Below, in pieces: positions 16,042 through 24,955 of a DNA stretch of 64,000 nucleotides. The position numbers and the translations under genes are program-made. The first letter of the stretch is position 1; every line of letters starts with the position of its first letter. The notes under the pieces were generated by a model, which was not told the origin of the DNA, searched no databases, and was given only the letters and a program-made list of their open reading frames with translations. Location: positions 1,116,001 to 1,180,000 of the forward strand of contig NZ_CALSFT010000002.1 of the NCBI RefSeq assembly GCF_943736995.1, read 5' to 3'. The stretch comes from Sporosarcina sp. Marseille-Q4943. GTDB taxonomy: Bacteria; Bacillota; Bacilli; Bacillales_A; Planococcaceae.

Positions 16042-18192
16042 TTAGGTACCAAATCTGATTTCGAGTGCGTCCCCGCTGTAAACCGGATCATTGAAGCCGA
16101 TCGGCTCTCCGTTGCGTAACAGCTGATAAGAAGTAGATGCAGTTTTTGGCAACGAATAATCGATAAATAGGAAAACGTCACTGAACAGAAATGGCCATTG
16201 TACCGTCTCTTGTATGATAAGCTGGTCCCCTGGGCGGACGATTGTGGAAGTATCAACTCGTTGTCCATTCAATAGGATGGAAGCTCCGATGTTCGTCATC
16301 GTCACCGGCTCGCCATTGAACGTTATACTCGCTGTTGTAAGAGTGGATTTCTCCAATGAAGAAATGACTTCCCCGACGGAAGGATACGTTTGCGTCCCTA
16401 AACGGACTTCATCTCCATCTTTGAGACGATGATCCAATGGGACAGGCATATTTCCAACAATGTATTGCGGAGTCCAGTTTTCCAAAATGACACTTTTATT
16501 ATTCACGTAAACTTCGAAAGGATCAAAATTTTCAATACCAATTTCTGAAAGCACATCATTCAGTTTCGTTGAATGCGAATAATATATTTCATCTCTATCA
16601 TTCACAGCGGTATCAAGCCCAACCGGTATGCCATTGCATTCTATACTTGGCAAAATTGTATGTTCACGTCCGTTGATCGTCACTTCGATTGGAGAATAAT
16701 CACCGATTAAATCGCGGATTGTTGCGGATGCATCCCTTCCATCCAATCCACGTTCCAAAGCAATTTCATCTCCATTCGAAATGAAATCTATCGTGCTGGC
16801 GGGTTTCCCGTTCAGCAGTATTATGGAAGGTCTGCCGTGTTCGCCAGGAACCGTCATAAGACCGCCGTTCAATGTAATCGACATCCCTAATCCAGGCTTA
16901 CCATACAATTGTCTAGCTTTGATATTTGCGGCAAGTAGTGCATCCCCGACCGTCATCTCTTTTAATTCAAACAAGCGGATTGTTTTTTCATTTACAATTA
17001 CCGACATATAATGGATCGGTGCCCGTCTTGCTGCAATCGCGATGCCGATTGGTGTAACGAGGGCAGGGGTAGAGACGATACCTTCAGATATAGTGACGTC
17101 CGACAAAGCATCGAGGCCGCGGATGCCGACACGGTTTTCAGGCAAGTCAAGTCGGATGCTTAATTCCTTTGTCAAAAGAGGAGTAAGACTCCCGCCGCCG
17201 ACAACCATGACGGCTTGCGGCGACTTACTATTGTTTAGCCTTTTGATTTCTTCTGCGATGCACGATGCCAGTTTCTCGATGGACGGCTTGATGATCGTTA
17301 TGACTTCCGAAGAGGCCGCTTGCTGTTCAAAACCGAGAATATCGGACACTGTAATCGTTTCTTCTGTTGCAAGAGAGCGCTTTGCAAGTTCAGCGACCGG
17401 GAAATCTAGAAGATAATGGTTGCTGAGCGCTTCCGTAATTTCATCCCCTGCGATAGGAACCATGCCGTAGGAGACGACTGTATTATTATTCGTAATGGCA
17501 ATATCAGATGTTCCCGCACCGATATCGACGAGAGCGACATTCAATCTGCGCATGGAAGGAGGGATGAGAACATTGATGGCGGCAATCGGTTCGAGTGTCA
17601 AAGCCTCCATTTCAAGTTCTGCCCGCATCAATGCGGATAGAAGCGACTCAACGACTACGCGAGGGAGGAATGTTGCAATGACTTCGGCTGTTGCGGTTCT
17701 GCCGGCCTGATCGATGAGACTGCCAATTTCATCCCCATCAAGCTTATAGTGAAGGACTGAATAGCCGACACAGTAATAATAATCGTCAGTAGTGGATGCA
17801 GATGATAATAATTTCTGTTGTGCTTGTTGGACCGCGGCCAATTCAAGCCGGTTTATATCCTCCGAAGTGAAAAGTGATGTCCCTGCAATGTCAATCGTCA
17901 TCGACCCTTCCATCGTTTTCAACGCACGTCCTGCGGCAGCGACACTCACTTTCTTCAGAGTTCCGTGTCGTTCTTCCAGTATGTACTTTATCTCGGAAAT
18001 GACGGCGGCGACGCTAACGATATTATGTATTTGCCCATCAATCATCGATCGTTCCTTATGTTCAATCGTAACGAGATCGGCAACGTGATAACGGCCATCC
18101 TGTTCAGTCAAGATGATGCCGACGACAGAACGTGTACCGATATCGAGAGCGAAAAGTTTGTTCGACAGAATAACACACCTCTTTTTCGTCAA
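16042..18192 (-). CDS. FtsA/PilM-like actin-fold ATPase with repeated C-terminal modules
   Basis: About 710 aa. Residues ~10-390 are an actin/Hsp70-fold ATPase related to FtsA/PilM: LFALDIGTRSVVGIIL (phosphate-1), VALVDIGAGTSDIAI (phosphate-2), and AVMVVGGGSLTPLL (adenosine motif), followed by a PIGIAIAA helix. The last ~320 residues lie outside FtsA and consist of about four to five modules, each with an NG turn, a GDEI/GDEV turn and a conserved leucine block. No membrane helix is evident. The true FtsA is expected elsewhere in the dcw cluster, so this is a paralogue. 18192 is the first conventional start (TTG), but AAAGAGGTG at 18184-18176 points to a CTG start at 18168. Function unknown. 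Confidence 0.75.
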   Translation of the reverse strand: MTKKRCVILSNKLFALDIGTRSVVGIILTEQDGRYHVADLVTIEHKERSMIDGQIHNIVSVAAVISEIKYILEERHGTLKKVSVAAAGRALKTMEGSMTIDIAGTSLFTSEDINRLELAAVQQAQQKLLSSASTTDDYYYCVGYSVLHYKLDGDEIGSLIDQAGRTATAEVIATFLPRVVVESLLSALMRAELEMEALTLEPIAAINVLIPPSMRRLNVALVDIGAGTSDIAITNNNTVVSYGMVPIAGDEITEALSNHYLLDFPVAELAKRSLATEETITVSDILGFEQQAASSEVITIIKPSIEKLASCIAEEIKRLNNSKSPQAVMVVGGGSLTPLLTKELSIRLDLPENRVGIRGLDALSDVTISEGIVSTPALVTPIGIAIAARRAPIHYMSVIVNEKTIRLFELKEMTVGDALLAANIKARQLYGKPGLGMSITLNGGLMTVPGEHGRPSIILLNGKPASTIDFISNGDEIALERGLDGRDASATIRDLIGDYSPIEVTINGREHTILPSIECNGIPVGLDTAVNDRDEIYYSHSTKLNDVLSEIGIENFDPFEVYVNNKSVILENWTPQYIVGNMPVPLDHRLKDGDEVRLGTQTYPSVGEVISSLEKSTLTTASITFNGEPVTMTNIGASILLNGQRVDTSTIVRPGDQLIIQETVQWPFLFSDVFLFIDYSLPKTASTSYQLLRNGEPIGFNDPVYSGDALEIRFGT

Positions 18193-18329
18193 ATACTAAG
18201 AAAATTAGACAATTTATAAAAATGACGTGACTTTTCAATTACTTTTCTTTATACTTGGACTATTATATAAAAATGTAACATAGAATTCCGTCTTCGAAAA
18301 GGGAATGATATGTGCGGGGAGGAGACATA

Positions 18330-19415
18330 ATGATGAGACAAAATGATTTAGATCAGCTTAGGGGTCAAGTAGATGAGTTAAATACCAAAATATTGGACTT
18401 GATCAATGAACGTACATCGGTTGTCCAAGAAATTGGAAGAGTGAAGGAAAAGCAAGGTGTCAACAGATATGATCCGATCCGTGAAAGGGAAATGCTCAAC
18501 GCCTTGGTCCAATCGAATAAAGGACCGATTCCGAACGGGATTTTAGAACAAATCTTCAAAGGTATCTTCATGTCGGCACTTGAAATCCAGGAAGATGAGC
18601 AGCGCAATGCATTGCTTGTTTCCCGTGAACGCAAGCCTGAAGACACGATTGTAGATGTGAATGGACAAAAAATCGGAAATGGGGAACCGACTTTCATTTT
18701 CGGTCCTTGTGCCGTTGAATCATATGAACAAGTTCTTGCAGTTGCTCAATCAATCAAGGCGAAAGGGTTGACGATGCTAAGAGGCGGCGCTTATAAACCG
18801 CGTACATCCCCTTATGACTTCCAAGGACTCGGCCTAGAAGGCTTGAAAATCTTAAAGCGCGTCGCTGATGAAACAGGCTTGTCGATCGTTACGGAAATCA
18901 TTACGCCTTCCCACTTGGAAGAAGCGCTCGATTATATCGATGTCATCCAAATCGGGGCGCGCAACATGCAAAACTTCGAATTGCTGAAGGAAGCGGGCAT
19001 GGTGAATAAACCGGTTCTCCTGAAACGTGGATTGGCGGCGACGATTGATGAATTCATCAATGCAGCTGAGTATATCATTTCCAAAGGGAATAGTCAGATC
19101 ATGCTTTGCGAACGTGGAATCCGTACATATGAGCGGGCAACACGCAATACATTGGACATTTCTGCAGTTCCAATCTTAAAACAAGAAACACATTTACCTG
19201 TATTCGTGGACGTCACCCACTCGACAGGCAGAAAAGACTTGTTGCTTCCGACTGCAAAAGCGGCAATTGCTGTCGGAGCGGACGGTGTAATGGCGGAAGT
19301 GCATCCTGATCCGGCAGTTGCTCTATCTGATGCGGCTCAGCAGATGGATATTAAACAGTTCGATGAGTTCTATGCTGAAATTGAAAGATTCATGAACACC
19401 CATCAGACTGTCTAA
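18330..19415 (+). CDS. aroA: Bifunctional chorismate mutase / DAHP synthase
   Basis: First step of the shikimate pathway: PEP + erythrose-4-P to DAHP. An AroQ-type chorismate mutase domain (residues ~1-85: [19 protein letters not shown], then [10 protein letters not shown]) serves as the feedback sensor, and a KDOP/DAHP synthase barrel follows ([11 protein letters not shown] near 130, [17 protein letters not shown] near 150, [10 protein letters not shown] near 210, [19 protein letters not shown]). This is the Bacillus AroA architecture. GGGGAGGAGA precedes the double ATG at 18330/18333. Its neighbour is ccpA, as in B. subtilis. Confidence 0.95.
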   Translation: MMRQNDLDQLRGQVDELNTKILDLINERTSVVQEIGRVKEKQGVNRYDPIREREMLNALVQSNKGPIPNGILEQIFKGIFMSALEIQEDEQRNALLVSRERKPEDTIVDVNGQKIGNGEPTFIFGPCAVESYEQVLAVAQSIKAKGLTMLRGGAYKPRTSPYDFQGLGLEGLKILKRVADETGLSIVTEIITPSHLEEALDYIDVIQIGARNMQNFELLKEAGMVNKPVLLKRGLAATIDEFINAAEYIISKGNSQIMLCERGIRTYERATRNTLDISAVPILKQETHLPVFVDVTHSTGRKDLLLPTAKAAIAVGADGVMAEVHPDPAVALSDAAQQMDIKQFDEFYAEIERFMNTHQTV

Positions 19416-19433
19416 GTTTGTATTATTCTATAA

Positions 19434-19468
19434 ACAACGCCGGACCTTTCAAGGATCCGGTGTTTTGT
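19434..19468 (+). terminator. Terminator of aroA
   Basis: AACGCCGGA (19436-19444) pairs with TCCGGTGTT (19455-19463), followed by a T-rich stretch. The downstream TATAAT at 19469 could be the -10 of ccpA, giving a terminator/promoter overlap. Confidence 0.7.
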
Positions 19469-19516
19469 TTATAATGAAAGTAAGCGAATACATACTGATG
19501 GGAAGGAGATTCGTCA

Positions 19517-20515
19517 ATGGCAATTACAATATATGATGTAGCAAGGGAAGCGAATGTTTCCATGGCTACCGTTTCTCGAGTTGTGAACGGGAATCAGAAC
19601 GTAAAACCTGCAACACGAAAAAAGGTCCTCGAGTGTATCGAACGCCTCGGCTATCGTCCAAATGCAGTGGCGAGAGGGCTTGCTAGTAAAAAAACGACAA
19701 CGGTCGGTGTCATCGTTCCCGATATTTCAAAAAGCTATTATGCCGAACTTTCCCGAGGCATTGCCGATATAGCGACGATGTATGAATACAATATCATCTT
19801 ATCCAACTCGGATAAGCGGGCGACAAGGGAAGTTGAGCTATTAGAAGATCATCTTGGCAAACAGGTTGATGGCCTCATTTTCATGAGTGATTCCCTCTCA
19901 GAGGAAATAAGATCTGAAATGGCGACGGCAAATGTGCCAATTGTTTTGGCTGGCACGTTGGGGGATGACACAAATTTGCCGACGGTGAACATAGACCACG
20001 AGGAAGCGGCGTATGAAGCGGTAAAGAAATTGATAGAAAATGGACATGAGCGTATCGTACATGTGAGCGGACCGATGTCCAGGGATATCAATCGCCTTTG
20101 TAAGAAAGTCGGATACGAGAGGGCATTGAAGGAAGCAGGCCTTCCGCTCATTGAGGAGTATTTCATAGAAACGGATAATACGTATGATGACGCTTACGAT
20201 AAGTGGACCGTTATTCGTGACCTTGAAGAGAAGCCTACCGCCATTTTTGCCGGCAATGATGAAATTGCAGTAGGTGTGTTAAATGGCATTAGGGATGATG
20301 GCTATTCGGTGCCGGATGATTACGAAGTGATCTGTTTCCAGCATTCATTGCTGTCACGTGCAGTGAGACCGCAATTGACCGCCATCGTCGTCCCTTTATA
20401 TGACTTGGGCGCGGTTTCGATGAGGTTATTGACGAAACTGATGAACGGCGAGGAAGTCGATGATGTAAATGTCATTCTGCCGTACCACAAGGAAGCACGC
20501 GAATCAACGAAATGA
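19517..20515 (+). CDS. ccpA: Catabolite control protein A
   Basis: LacI-family global regulator (332 aa) that with P-Ser-HPr binds cre sites to control carbon metabolism. The HTH is at residues 1-55 (TIYDVAREANVSMATVSRVV, hinge helix ARGLASKKT). The periplasmic-binding-like core follows, starting TVGVIVPDISKSYYAELSRG. AAGGAG precedes the ATG. Its position next to the divergent acsA/acuABC cluster, known CcpA targets in B. subtilis, is conserved; I could not identify a convincing cre there. Confidence 0.95.
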   Translation: MAITIYDVAREANVSMATVSRVVNGNQNVKPATRKKVLECIERLGYRPNAVARGLASKKTTTVGVIVPDISKSYYAELSRGIADIATMYEYNIILSNSDKRATREVELLEDHLGKQVDGLIFMSDSLSEEIRSEMATANVPIVLAGTLGDDTNLPTVNIDHEEAAYEAVKKLIENGHERIVHVSGPMSRDINRLCKKVGYERALKEAGLPLIEEYFIETDNTYDDAYDKWTVIRDLEEKPTAIFAGNDEIAVGVLNGIRDDGYSVPDDYEVICFQHSLLSRAVRPQLTAIVVPLYDLGAVSMRLLTKLMNGEEVDDVNVILPYHKEARESTK

Positions 20516-20552
20516 AAAGCTGTTCCGGATAAAATTCCGGAACAGCTTTTTT
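20515..20552 (+). terminator. Bidirectional terminator ccpA/acuC
   Basis: Perfect 14-bp stem AAAAGCTGTTCCGG/CCGGAACAGCTTTT with A- and T-runs on both ends, between convergent genes. Confidence 0.9.
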
Positions 20553-20553
20553 C

Positions 20554-21711
20554 TTATTGCTGACTCCTCACAATATGCAAGGCACGTTCGAGCATTTGAG
20601 CATTCTTCTCCGTAATTTCCGTTTTCCGTGGAATCGGTTCATACAACGGATCAGGATCCTCCCACGTTTCGATGAAAGGTACAGGGGACTCAGCTTGCCA
20701 AGCATTGAGCCATTGTTCTGGCAACCTCCCTGTAGGAACCGGGAATTGCTTCATAGCTAGCCAAATATGCGACCATGCTCTCGGGACAACCCGCCATATA
20801 TCATATCCGCCTCCGCCGACAGCGATCCATCGCCCATTGCAATAGCGCTCGGCAATTTCACGTGCAACCCGCGGAATTTGTTCATATACTTTCATCGTTC
20901 CGTACAAATGGGTAAGGGGGTCGAAATAATGGGCGTCCGCTCCATTTTGGGTCAAGATGACGTCTGGTTTGAAAAAAGCGGCGACCTCTTCAATCGCCGT
21001 CTTGTAAATGGTAAGGAACGACTCGTCCTCCGTGAATGCATCAATCGGGAAATTGAAGGAAGTCCCGTAACCTTCGCCATTCCCACGTTCAGTGACAGCA
21101 CCTGTTCCGGGGAAAAGATATCTTCCGGTTTCATGAATGGAAAGTGTGCAGACGTTCGGGTCGTCGTAGAAGGTCCATTGCACGCCGTCGCCATGATGAG
21201 CATCTGTGTCGATATAGAGCACACGAGCGCCGTATTTCTTCTGAATATATTTGATGGCGACCGAGCTGTCGTTATACACGCAGAATCCAGATGCCTTTCC
21301 TTGGAATCCATGATGGAGTCCGCCACCCAAGTTCAATGCGTATTTCGCCCTTCCTTCCATCACTTCGTCGACTGCTGTCAACGTCCCACCGACAAGCATG
21401 GCACTCGCTTCGTGCATATTCGGGAAGATGGGGGTATCTTCCGTTCCGATGCCATAAACGGAACCGATATCTTCACTAATGAGTCCCCGGCCCGCTCGTT
21501 TCACAATGTCGATGAACTTCGCATCATGGACCAATAATAATTCCTCATCAGTCGCGGTTCTCGGGATGATAATGTCATCATCGGAGATGGCATCGCTTTT
21601 CTTCAAAAGGTCCAATGTCAATACAATCCTTTTCTGATTAAAGGGGTGGGTGTCCGAAAATGAATAGCCAAGTTGTTCTTCAGAAAAAATGAATACAGCG
21701 TCCTTCTTCAT
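20554..21711 (-). CDS. acuC: Acetoin utilization deacetylase AcuC
   Basis: A class I HDAC-like zinc deacetylase (385 aa) that in B. subtilis removes the acetyl group from AcsA. Catalytic landmarks: GGGLHHGFQG near residue 130, YIDTDAHHGDGVQ near 170 (zinc Asp/His), QNGADAHYFDPL and the GGGGYD loop near 290. The ATG overlaps the acuB stop by 4 nt. Distal gene of the acuABC operon. Confidence 0.95.
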   Translation of the reverse strand: MKKDAVFIFSEEQLGYSFSDTHPFNQKRIVLTLDLLKKSDAISDDDIIIPRTATDEELLLVHDAKFIDIVKRAGRGLISEDIGSVYGIGTEDTPIFPNMHEASAMLVGGTLTAVDEVMEGRAKYALNLGGGLHHGFQGKASGFCVYNDSSVAIKYIQKKYGARVLYIDTDAHHGDGVQWTFYDDPNVCTLSIHETGRYLFPGTGAVTERGNGEGYGTSFNFPIDAFTEDESFLTIYKTAIEEVAAFFKPDVILTQNGADAHYFDPLTHLYGTMKVYEQIPRVAREIAERYCNGRWIAVGGGGYDIWRVVPRAWSHIWLAMKQFPVPTGRLPEQWLNAWQAESPVPFIETWEDPDPLYEPIPRKTEITEKNAQMLERALHIVRSQQ

Positions 21712-22355
21712 AGGTCAATGCCAGGTACATTCGGCCACAGGACTTCAAATCCATTTTTACGCAAGCCATTTATGACATTGAGCGGATTCATCGTCTTGAC
21801 GCGAATGACAAGAATTTTATTATCTTCGTTTTCCTTATCGGGGTACACGAGAACACTTTGCACATTCAATTTATGCTCATGGAACACTTTGGACACTTCA
21901 AAGAGGATGCCGGGTATATTCGGGACACGCACTTCAATCTGGGATCCTGGCTGATGAACCCCGGTCAATTCGATATACTTATACAATAAATCCGTCTCCG
22001 TCAGGATGCCGACGAGCTTACCGCCCGAGACGATCGGAAGACAGCCGATTTGGTTATCATAAAAAATGACCGCGGCCTCTTCGACAAAATCCATTGGATG
22101 GCCGCTAATTGGATTTTTCGACATGATTTCAGATAAAGGTACATTGAAAACGGTTACATCACAAGAGTCGGAATAGAGGGAAGGGACCACTTCTTTCAGA
22201 TCCCGGTCCGTCACGATGCCGACGAGCCCTTTAGCATCCGAAACGATCGGGAGATGCCGAATTTTATTTTCCTGCATAATTGTCAAGGCATCTCTCACAG
22301 TATGTTCTTGTGTAAGGGAGATGACTTTCCTTTTCATAATCTCTTCAATTAACAC
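21708..22355 (-). CDS. acuB: AcuB, CBS-pair plus ACT domain protein
   Basis: 215 aa. Two CBS motifs (LIEEIMKRKVISLTQEH; LSEIMSKNPISGHP) cover residues 1-~135 and probably bind an adenylate. A C-terminal ACT domain follows (IEVRVPNIPGILFEVSKVF). Middle gene of acuABC; its precise role in acetate/acetoin use is unclear. GTG start at 22355 behind GGGAGGTTATTCTA; the acuC start overlaps its stop. Confidence 0.93.
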   Translation of the reverse strand: MLIEEIMKRKVISLTQEHTVRDALTIMQENKIRHLPIVSDAKGLVGIVTDRDLKEVVPSLYSDSCDVTVFNVPLSEIMSKNPISGHPMDFVEEAAVIFYDNQIGCLPIVSGGKLVGILTETDLLYKYIELTGVHQPGSQIEVRVPNIPGILFEVSKVFHEHKLNVQSVLVYPDKENEDNKILVIRVKTMNPLNVINGLRKNGFEVLWPNVPGIDL

Positions 22356-22370
22356 TAGAATAACCTCCCA

Positions 22371-23003
22371 TCAATACATGAAACGGTTCATGAAACGTAG
22401 ACTGTCAAACTGTTGGACTGAGTCTTGATCGACTCTTTTGCCGATTCTCGCCATGAGGCAATTCGCGGGATGCGAGCTGATCTCGGGGTCATCGGTTGCA
22501 TAATATTCCAACCCGCCTGCATTCATCATCTTCTCCATCACTTTCCGGTATTCCCACACGTTCAGTTTCGTCCCTTTTAAATCCCAATGCCAATAATATT
22601 CGGTCGTGATAATAATATAATCCTCCATTGCATCATCCATCATGGACACTTCGAGCAATGCCTTCCCAACTCCACCGCCCCTATATTTAGGAATCACCTC
22701 GATCGCCCCCAACTCGATGAGATTCTCCATCTTGCCTTTCGACCATCTCTCGAGGGGATCGGGATACAAATAAGTCACATACCCGACAATTTGGTTCATA
22801 TCGCGTACGATGATTATTCGTCCTTCCGGAAGATCGGCGATTTCGATCAGTGCTTTATGCTGCTGCTCAGGCGGTCTGAAAGCAATCAAGTCTTCATGGA
22901 AATCTAAGTTGGCGAATTCGTTGCCAGGAATCGGTCCTTCTATGACGAGGTTGCCATTCTTATGTTTCAGTTTCATCGCATTATACGTTTTCCTATGCTC
23001 CAA
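22371..23003 (-). CDS. acuA: Protein acetyltransferase AcuA
   Basis: A GNAT-fold enzyme (about 210 aa) that acetylates and inactivates acetyl-CoA synthetase AcsA. Characteristic stretches: FHEDLIAFRPPEQQ, ELGAIEVIPKYRGGGVGKAL (acetyl-CoA loop RGGGVGK), TTEYYWHWDLKGTKLNVWEY. I use TTG 23003: the product then starts MEHRKTYNAMK like B. subtilis AcuA and GGACGGTG is 6 nt upstream; GTG 23012 overlaps that site. Divergent from acsA with 178 nt between. AcuA, AcuC and AcsA form a post-translational on/off circuit. Confidence 0.93.
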   Translation of the reverse strand: MEHRKTYNAMKLKHKNGNLVIEGPIPGNEFANLDFHEDLIAFRPPEQQHKALIEIADLPEGRIIIVRDMNQIVGYVTYLYPDPLERWSKGKMENLIELGAIEVIPKYRGGGVGKALLEVSMMDDAMEDYIIITTEYYWHWDLKGTKLNVWEYRKVMEKMMNAGGLEYYATDDPEISSHPANCLMARIGKRVDQDSVQQFDSLRFMNRFMY

Positions 23004-23181
23004 ACTTATCACCGTCCTACAAATAAATAGATCTTATTCTTAGTATACAACAATTATGTTAGAGCAGAGAACTTCTTGATGGATAATTAATCAACAATAC
23101 TAAAAATATGAATTTGTTAGCAAATAAAGAATGAATAATGTAGAATAAGAGAGGTAAATGTTCGACGAAAGGGTGATAGGA

Positions 23182-24900
23182 ATGGAAAACAACATCTTAC
23201 CTGTAATGCAGGGGGACTATCAATTACAGGATTATGACCAAACGGCGAAGGATTTTAAATGGTCTGAAGTAGAGAAGGAGTTCAGCTGGCATGAGACCGG
23301 GCTTATTAACATCGCGCACGAGGCTGTGGATCGTCATGCGAATTCCTATCGGAAAAACAAAGTTGCTCTTTTTTACAAAGATGCGAAACGCAAGGAAGCG
23401 TTTACGTATAATGAAATGAAAAGAATGTCCAATAAAGCGGCAAATGTAATGACGAACCATTCGGCGTTGGAAAAAGGGGACCGTATTTTCGTTTTCATGC
23501 CACGCTCGCCAGAGTTGTACTTCGCGATACTTGGGGCATTGAAGATGGGGACGATTGTTGGACCGCTTTTCGAAGCGTTCATGGAAGGGGCGGTCTATGA
23601 CAGGCTTTCCGACAGTGAAGCGAAAGCGATTGTGACAACGCCTGAATTGTTGGACAGGATTCCTGTAGACAAATTGCCACACTTGAAGACAATCTTTCTA
23701 GTTGGCGAAAATATTGAAGAAAATGATAAGTATATAGATTTCAATAAACATTTGAAAAAAGCTTCTCCGTACTTCCAAGTAGAGTGGTTGGATCGGGAGT
23801 CTCCGACGCTGCTCCATTATACGTCCGGCTCCACCGGCAAACCGAAGGGCGTTCTGCATGTGCAGGAAGCGATGGTGCAGCAATTGCAGACAGCACGTTG
23901 GGTATTGGATTTAAAGGACGAAGACGTTTTTTGGTGTACTGCGGATCCCGGTTGGGTTACAGGGACGGCGTACGGGATCTTTGGTCCGATGCTAGCAGGT
24001 GCGACATCGTTGATTGTCGGAGGAAGATTTTCCACAGATAGTTGGTATGAATCCATTCAAGAGTATGGCGTAACGGTTTGGTATAGTGCGCCGACAGCTT
24101 TCAGGATGTTGATGGGCGCGGGTGCGGGTCCATTGGAGAAATATGATCTATCATCCTTGCGTCATATTTTGTCAGTCGGAGAACCGTTGAACCCTGAAGT
24201 TATCCGTTGGGGGATGGAAGTGTTCAAGCTACGGATCCATGATACTTGGTGGATGACGGAAACAGGGGCGCAAACGATCTGTAACTTTGGATCATTGCCA
24301 ATCAAATTGGGTTCTATGGGGAAAGCTGTTCCGGGCATCGAAGCGGCAATCGTCGATGATCGCGGGCAAGTGTTGCCTCCGAATCGGATGGGCAATTTGG
24401 CCATAAAAAAAGGATGGCCAGCAATGATGCGGCAAATTTGGAATAACCCTGAGAAGTATGACTCGTATTTCTTGAATGATGAATGGTATGTTTCCGGAGA
24501 TTCAGCTTATATGGACGAGGACGGCTATTTCTTTTTCCAAGGGCGAGTCGATGATGTTATCATGACGAGCGGAGAACGAGTAGGACCCTTTGAAGTGGAA
24601 AGCAAATTGCTGGAGCATCCAGCGATTGTAGAGGCGGGTGTCATCGGAAAACCCGATCCGGTCCGCGGTGAAATCATAAAGGCTTTTGTCGCACTACATG
24701 AAGGATATGAGCCTTCCGAAGAACTTGAGGAAGACATCAAGCAATTCGTCAAAAAGGAACTGGCAGCACATGCGGCGCCAAGGGAAATCGAATTTAAGGA
24801 CAAGCTGCCGAAGACGAGAAGCGGTAAAATTATGCGTCGTGTATTGAAAGCATGGGAACTGAACTTGCCGACAGGCGACTTATCGACGATGGAAGACTGA
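23182..24900 (+). CDS. acsA: Acetyl-CoA synthetase
   Basis: AMP-forming acetate activation, 572 aa. ANL motifs: YTSGSTGKPKG near residue 215 (A3), WMTETG near 358, YVSGDSAYMDEDGYFFFQGR near 435, and PKTRSGKIMRR near 550, whose Lys is the expected AcuA acetylation site. ATG 23182 is preceded by GAAAGGGTG; the ATG at 23158 has no comparable site. Divergent from acuABC and next to ccpA, which matches known catabolite control. A strong terminator follows. Confidence 0.96.
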   Translation: MENNILPVMQGDYQLQDYDQTAKDFKWSEVEKEFSWHETGLINIAHEAVDRHANSYRKNKVALFYKDAKRKEAFTYNEMKRMSNKAANVMTNHSALEKGDRIFVFMPRSPELYFAILGALKMGTIVGPLFEAFMEGAVYDRLSDSEAKAIVTTPELLDRIPVDKLPHLKTIFLVGENIEENDKYIDFNKHLKKASPYFQVEWLDRESPTLLHYTSGSTGKPKGVLHVQEAMVQQLQTARWVLDLKDEDVFWCTADPGWVTGTAYGIFGPMLAGATSLIVGGRFSTDSWYESIQEYGVTVWYSAPTAFRMLMGAGAGPLEKYDLSSLRHILSVGEPLNPEVIRWGMEVFKLRIHDTWWMTETGAQTICNFGSLPIKLGSMGKAVPGIEAAIVDDRGQVLPPNRMGNLAIKKGWPAMMRQIWNNPEKYDSYFLNDEWYVSGDSAYMDEDGYFFFQGRVDDVIMTSGERVGPFEVESKLLEHPAIVEAGVIGKPDPVRGEIIKAFVALHEGYEPSEELEEDIKQFVKKELAAHAAPREIEFKDKLPKTRSGKIMRRVLKAWELNLPTGDLSTMED

Positions 24901-24911
24901 AAACAGATTAG

Positions 24912-24944
24912 AAAAGGGACTCCCGGTTTGTGGGAGTCCCTTTC
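24912..24944 (+). terminator. Bidirectional terminator acsA/PBP
   Basis: Stem AAAGGGACTCCC/GGGAGTCCCTTT around a 7-nt loop between convergent genes. Confidence 0.85.
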
Positions 24945-24955
24945 TAGTTGACCAA

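Noticed and set aside
20767..21537. 256-codon open frame on + antisense to acuC
   Set aside because: AcuC is fully conserved with catalytic motifs in the opposite strand; the frame has no ribosome site and no recognisable domain.
23004..23181. cre site between acuA and acsA
   Set aside because: Catabolite control is expected from B. subtilis, but no sequence here matches TGNAANCGNWNNCA well enough. The best resemblance, in the start of acuA, keeps only one half-site.
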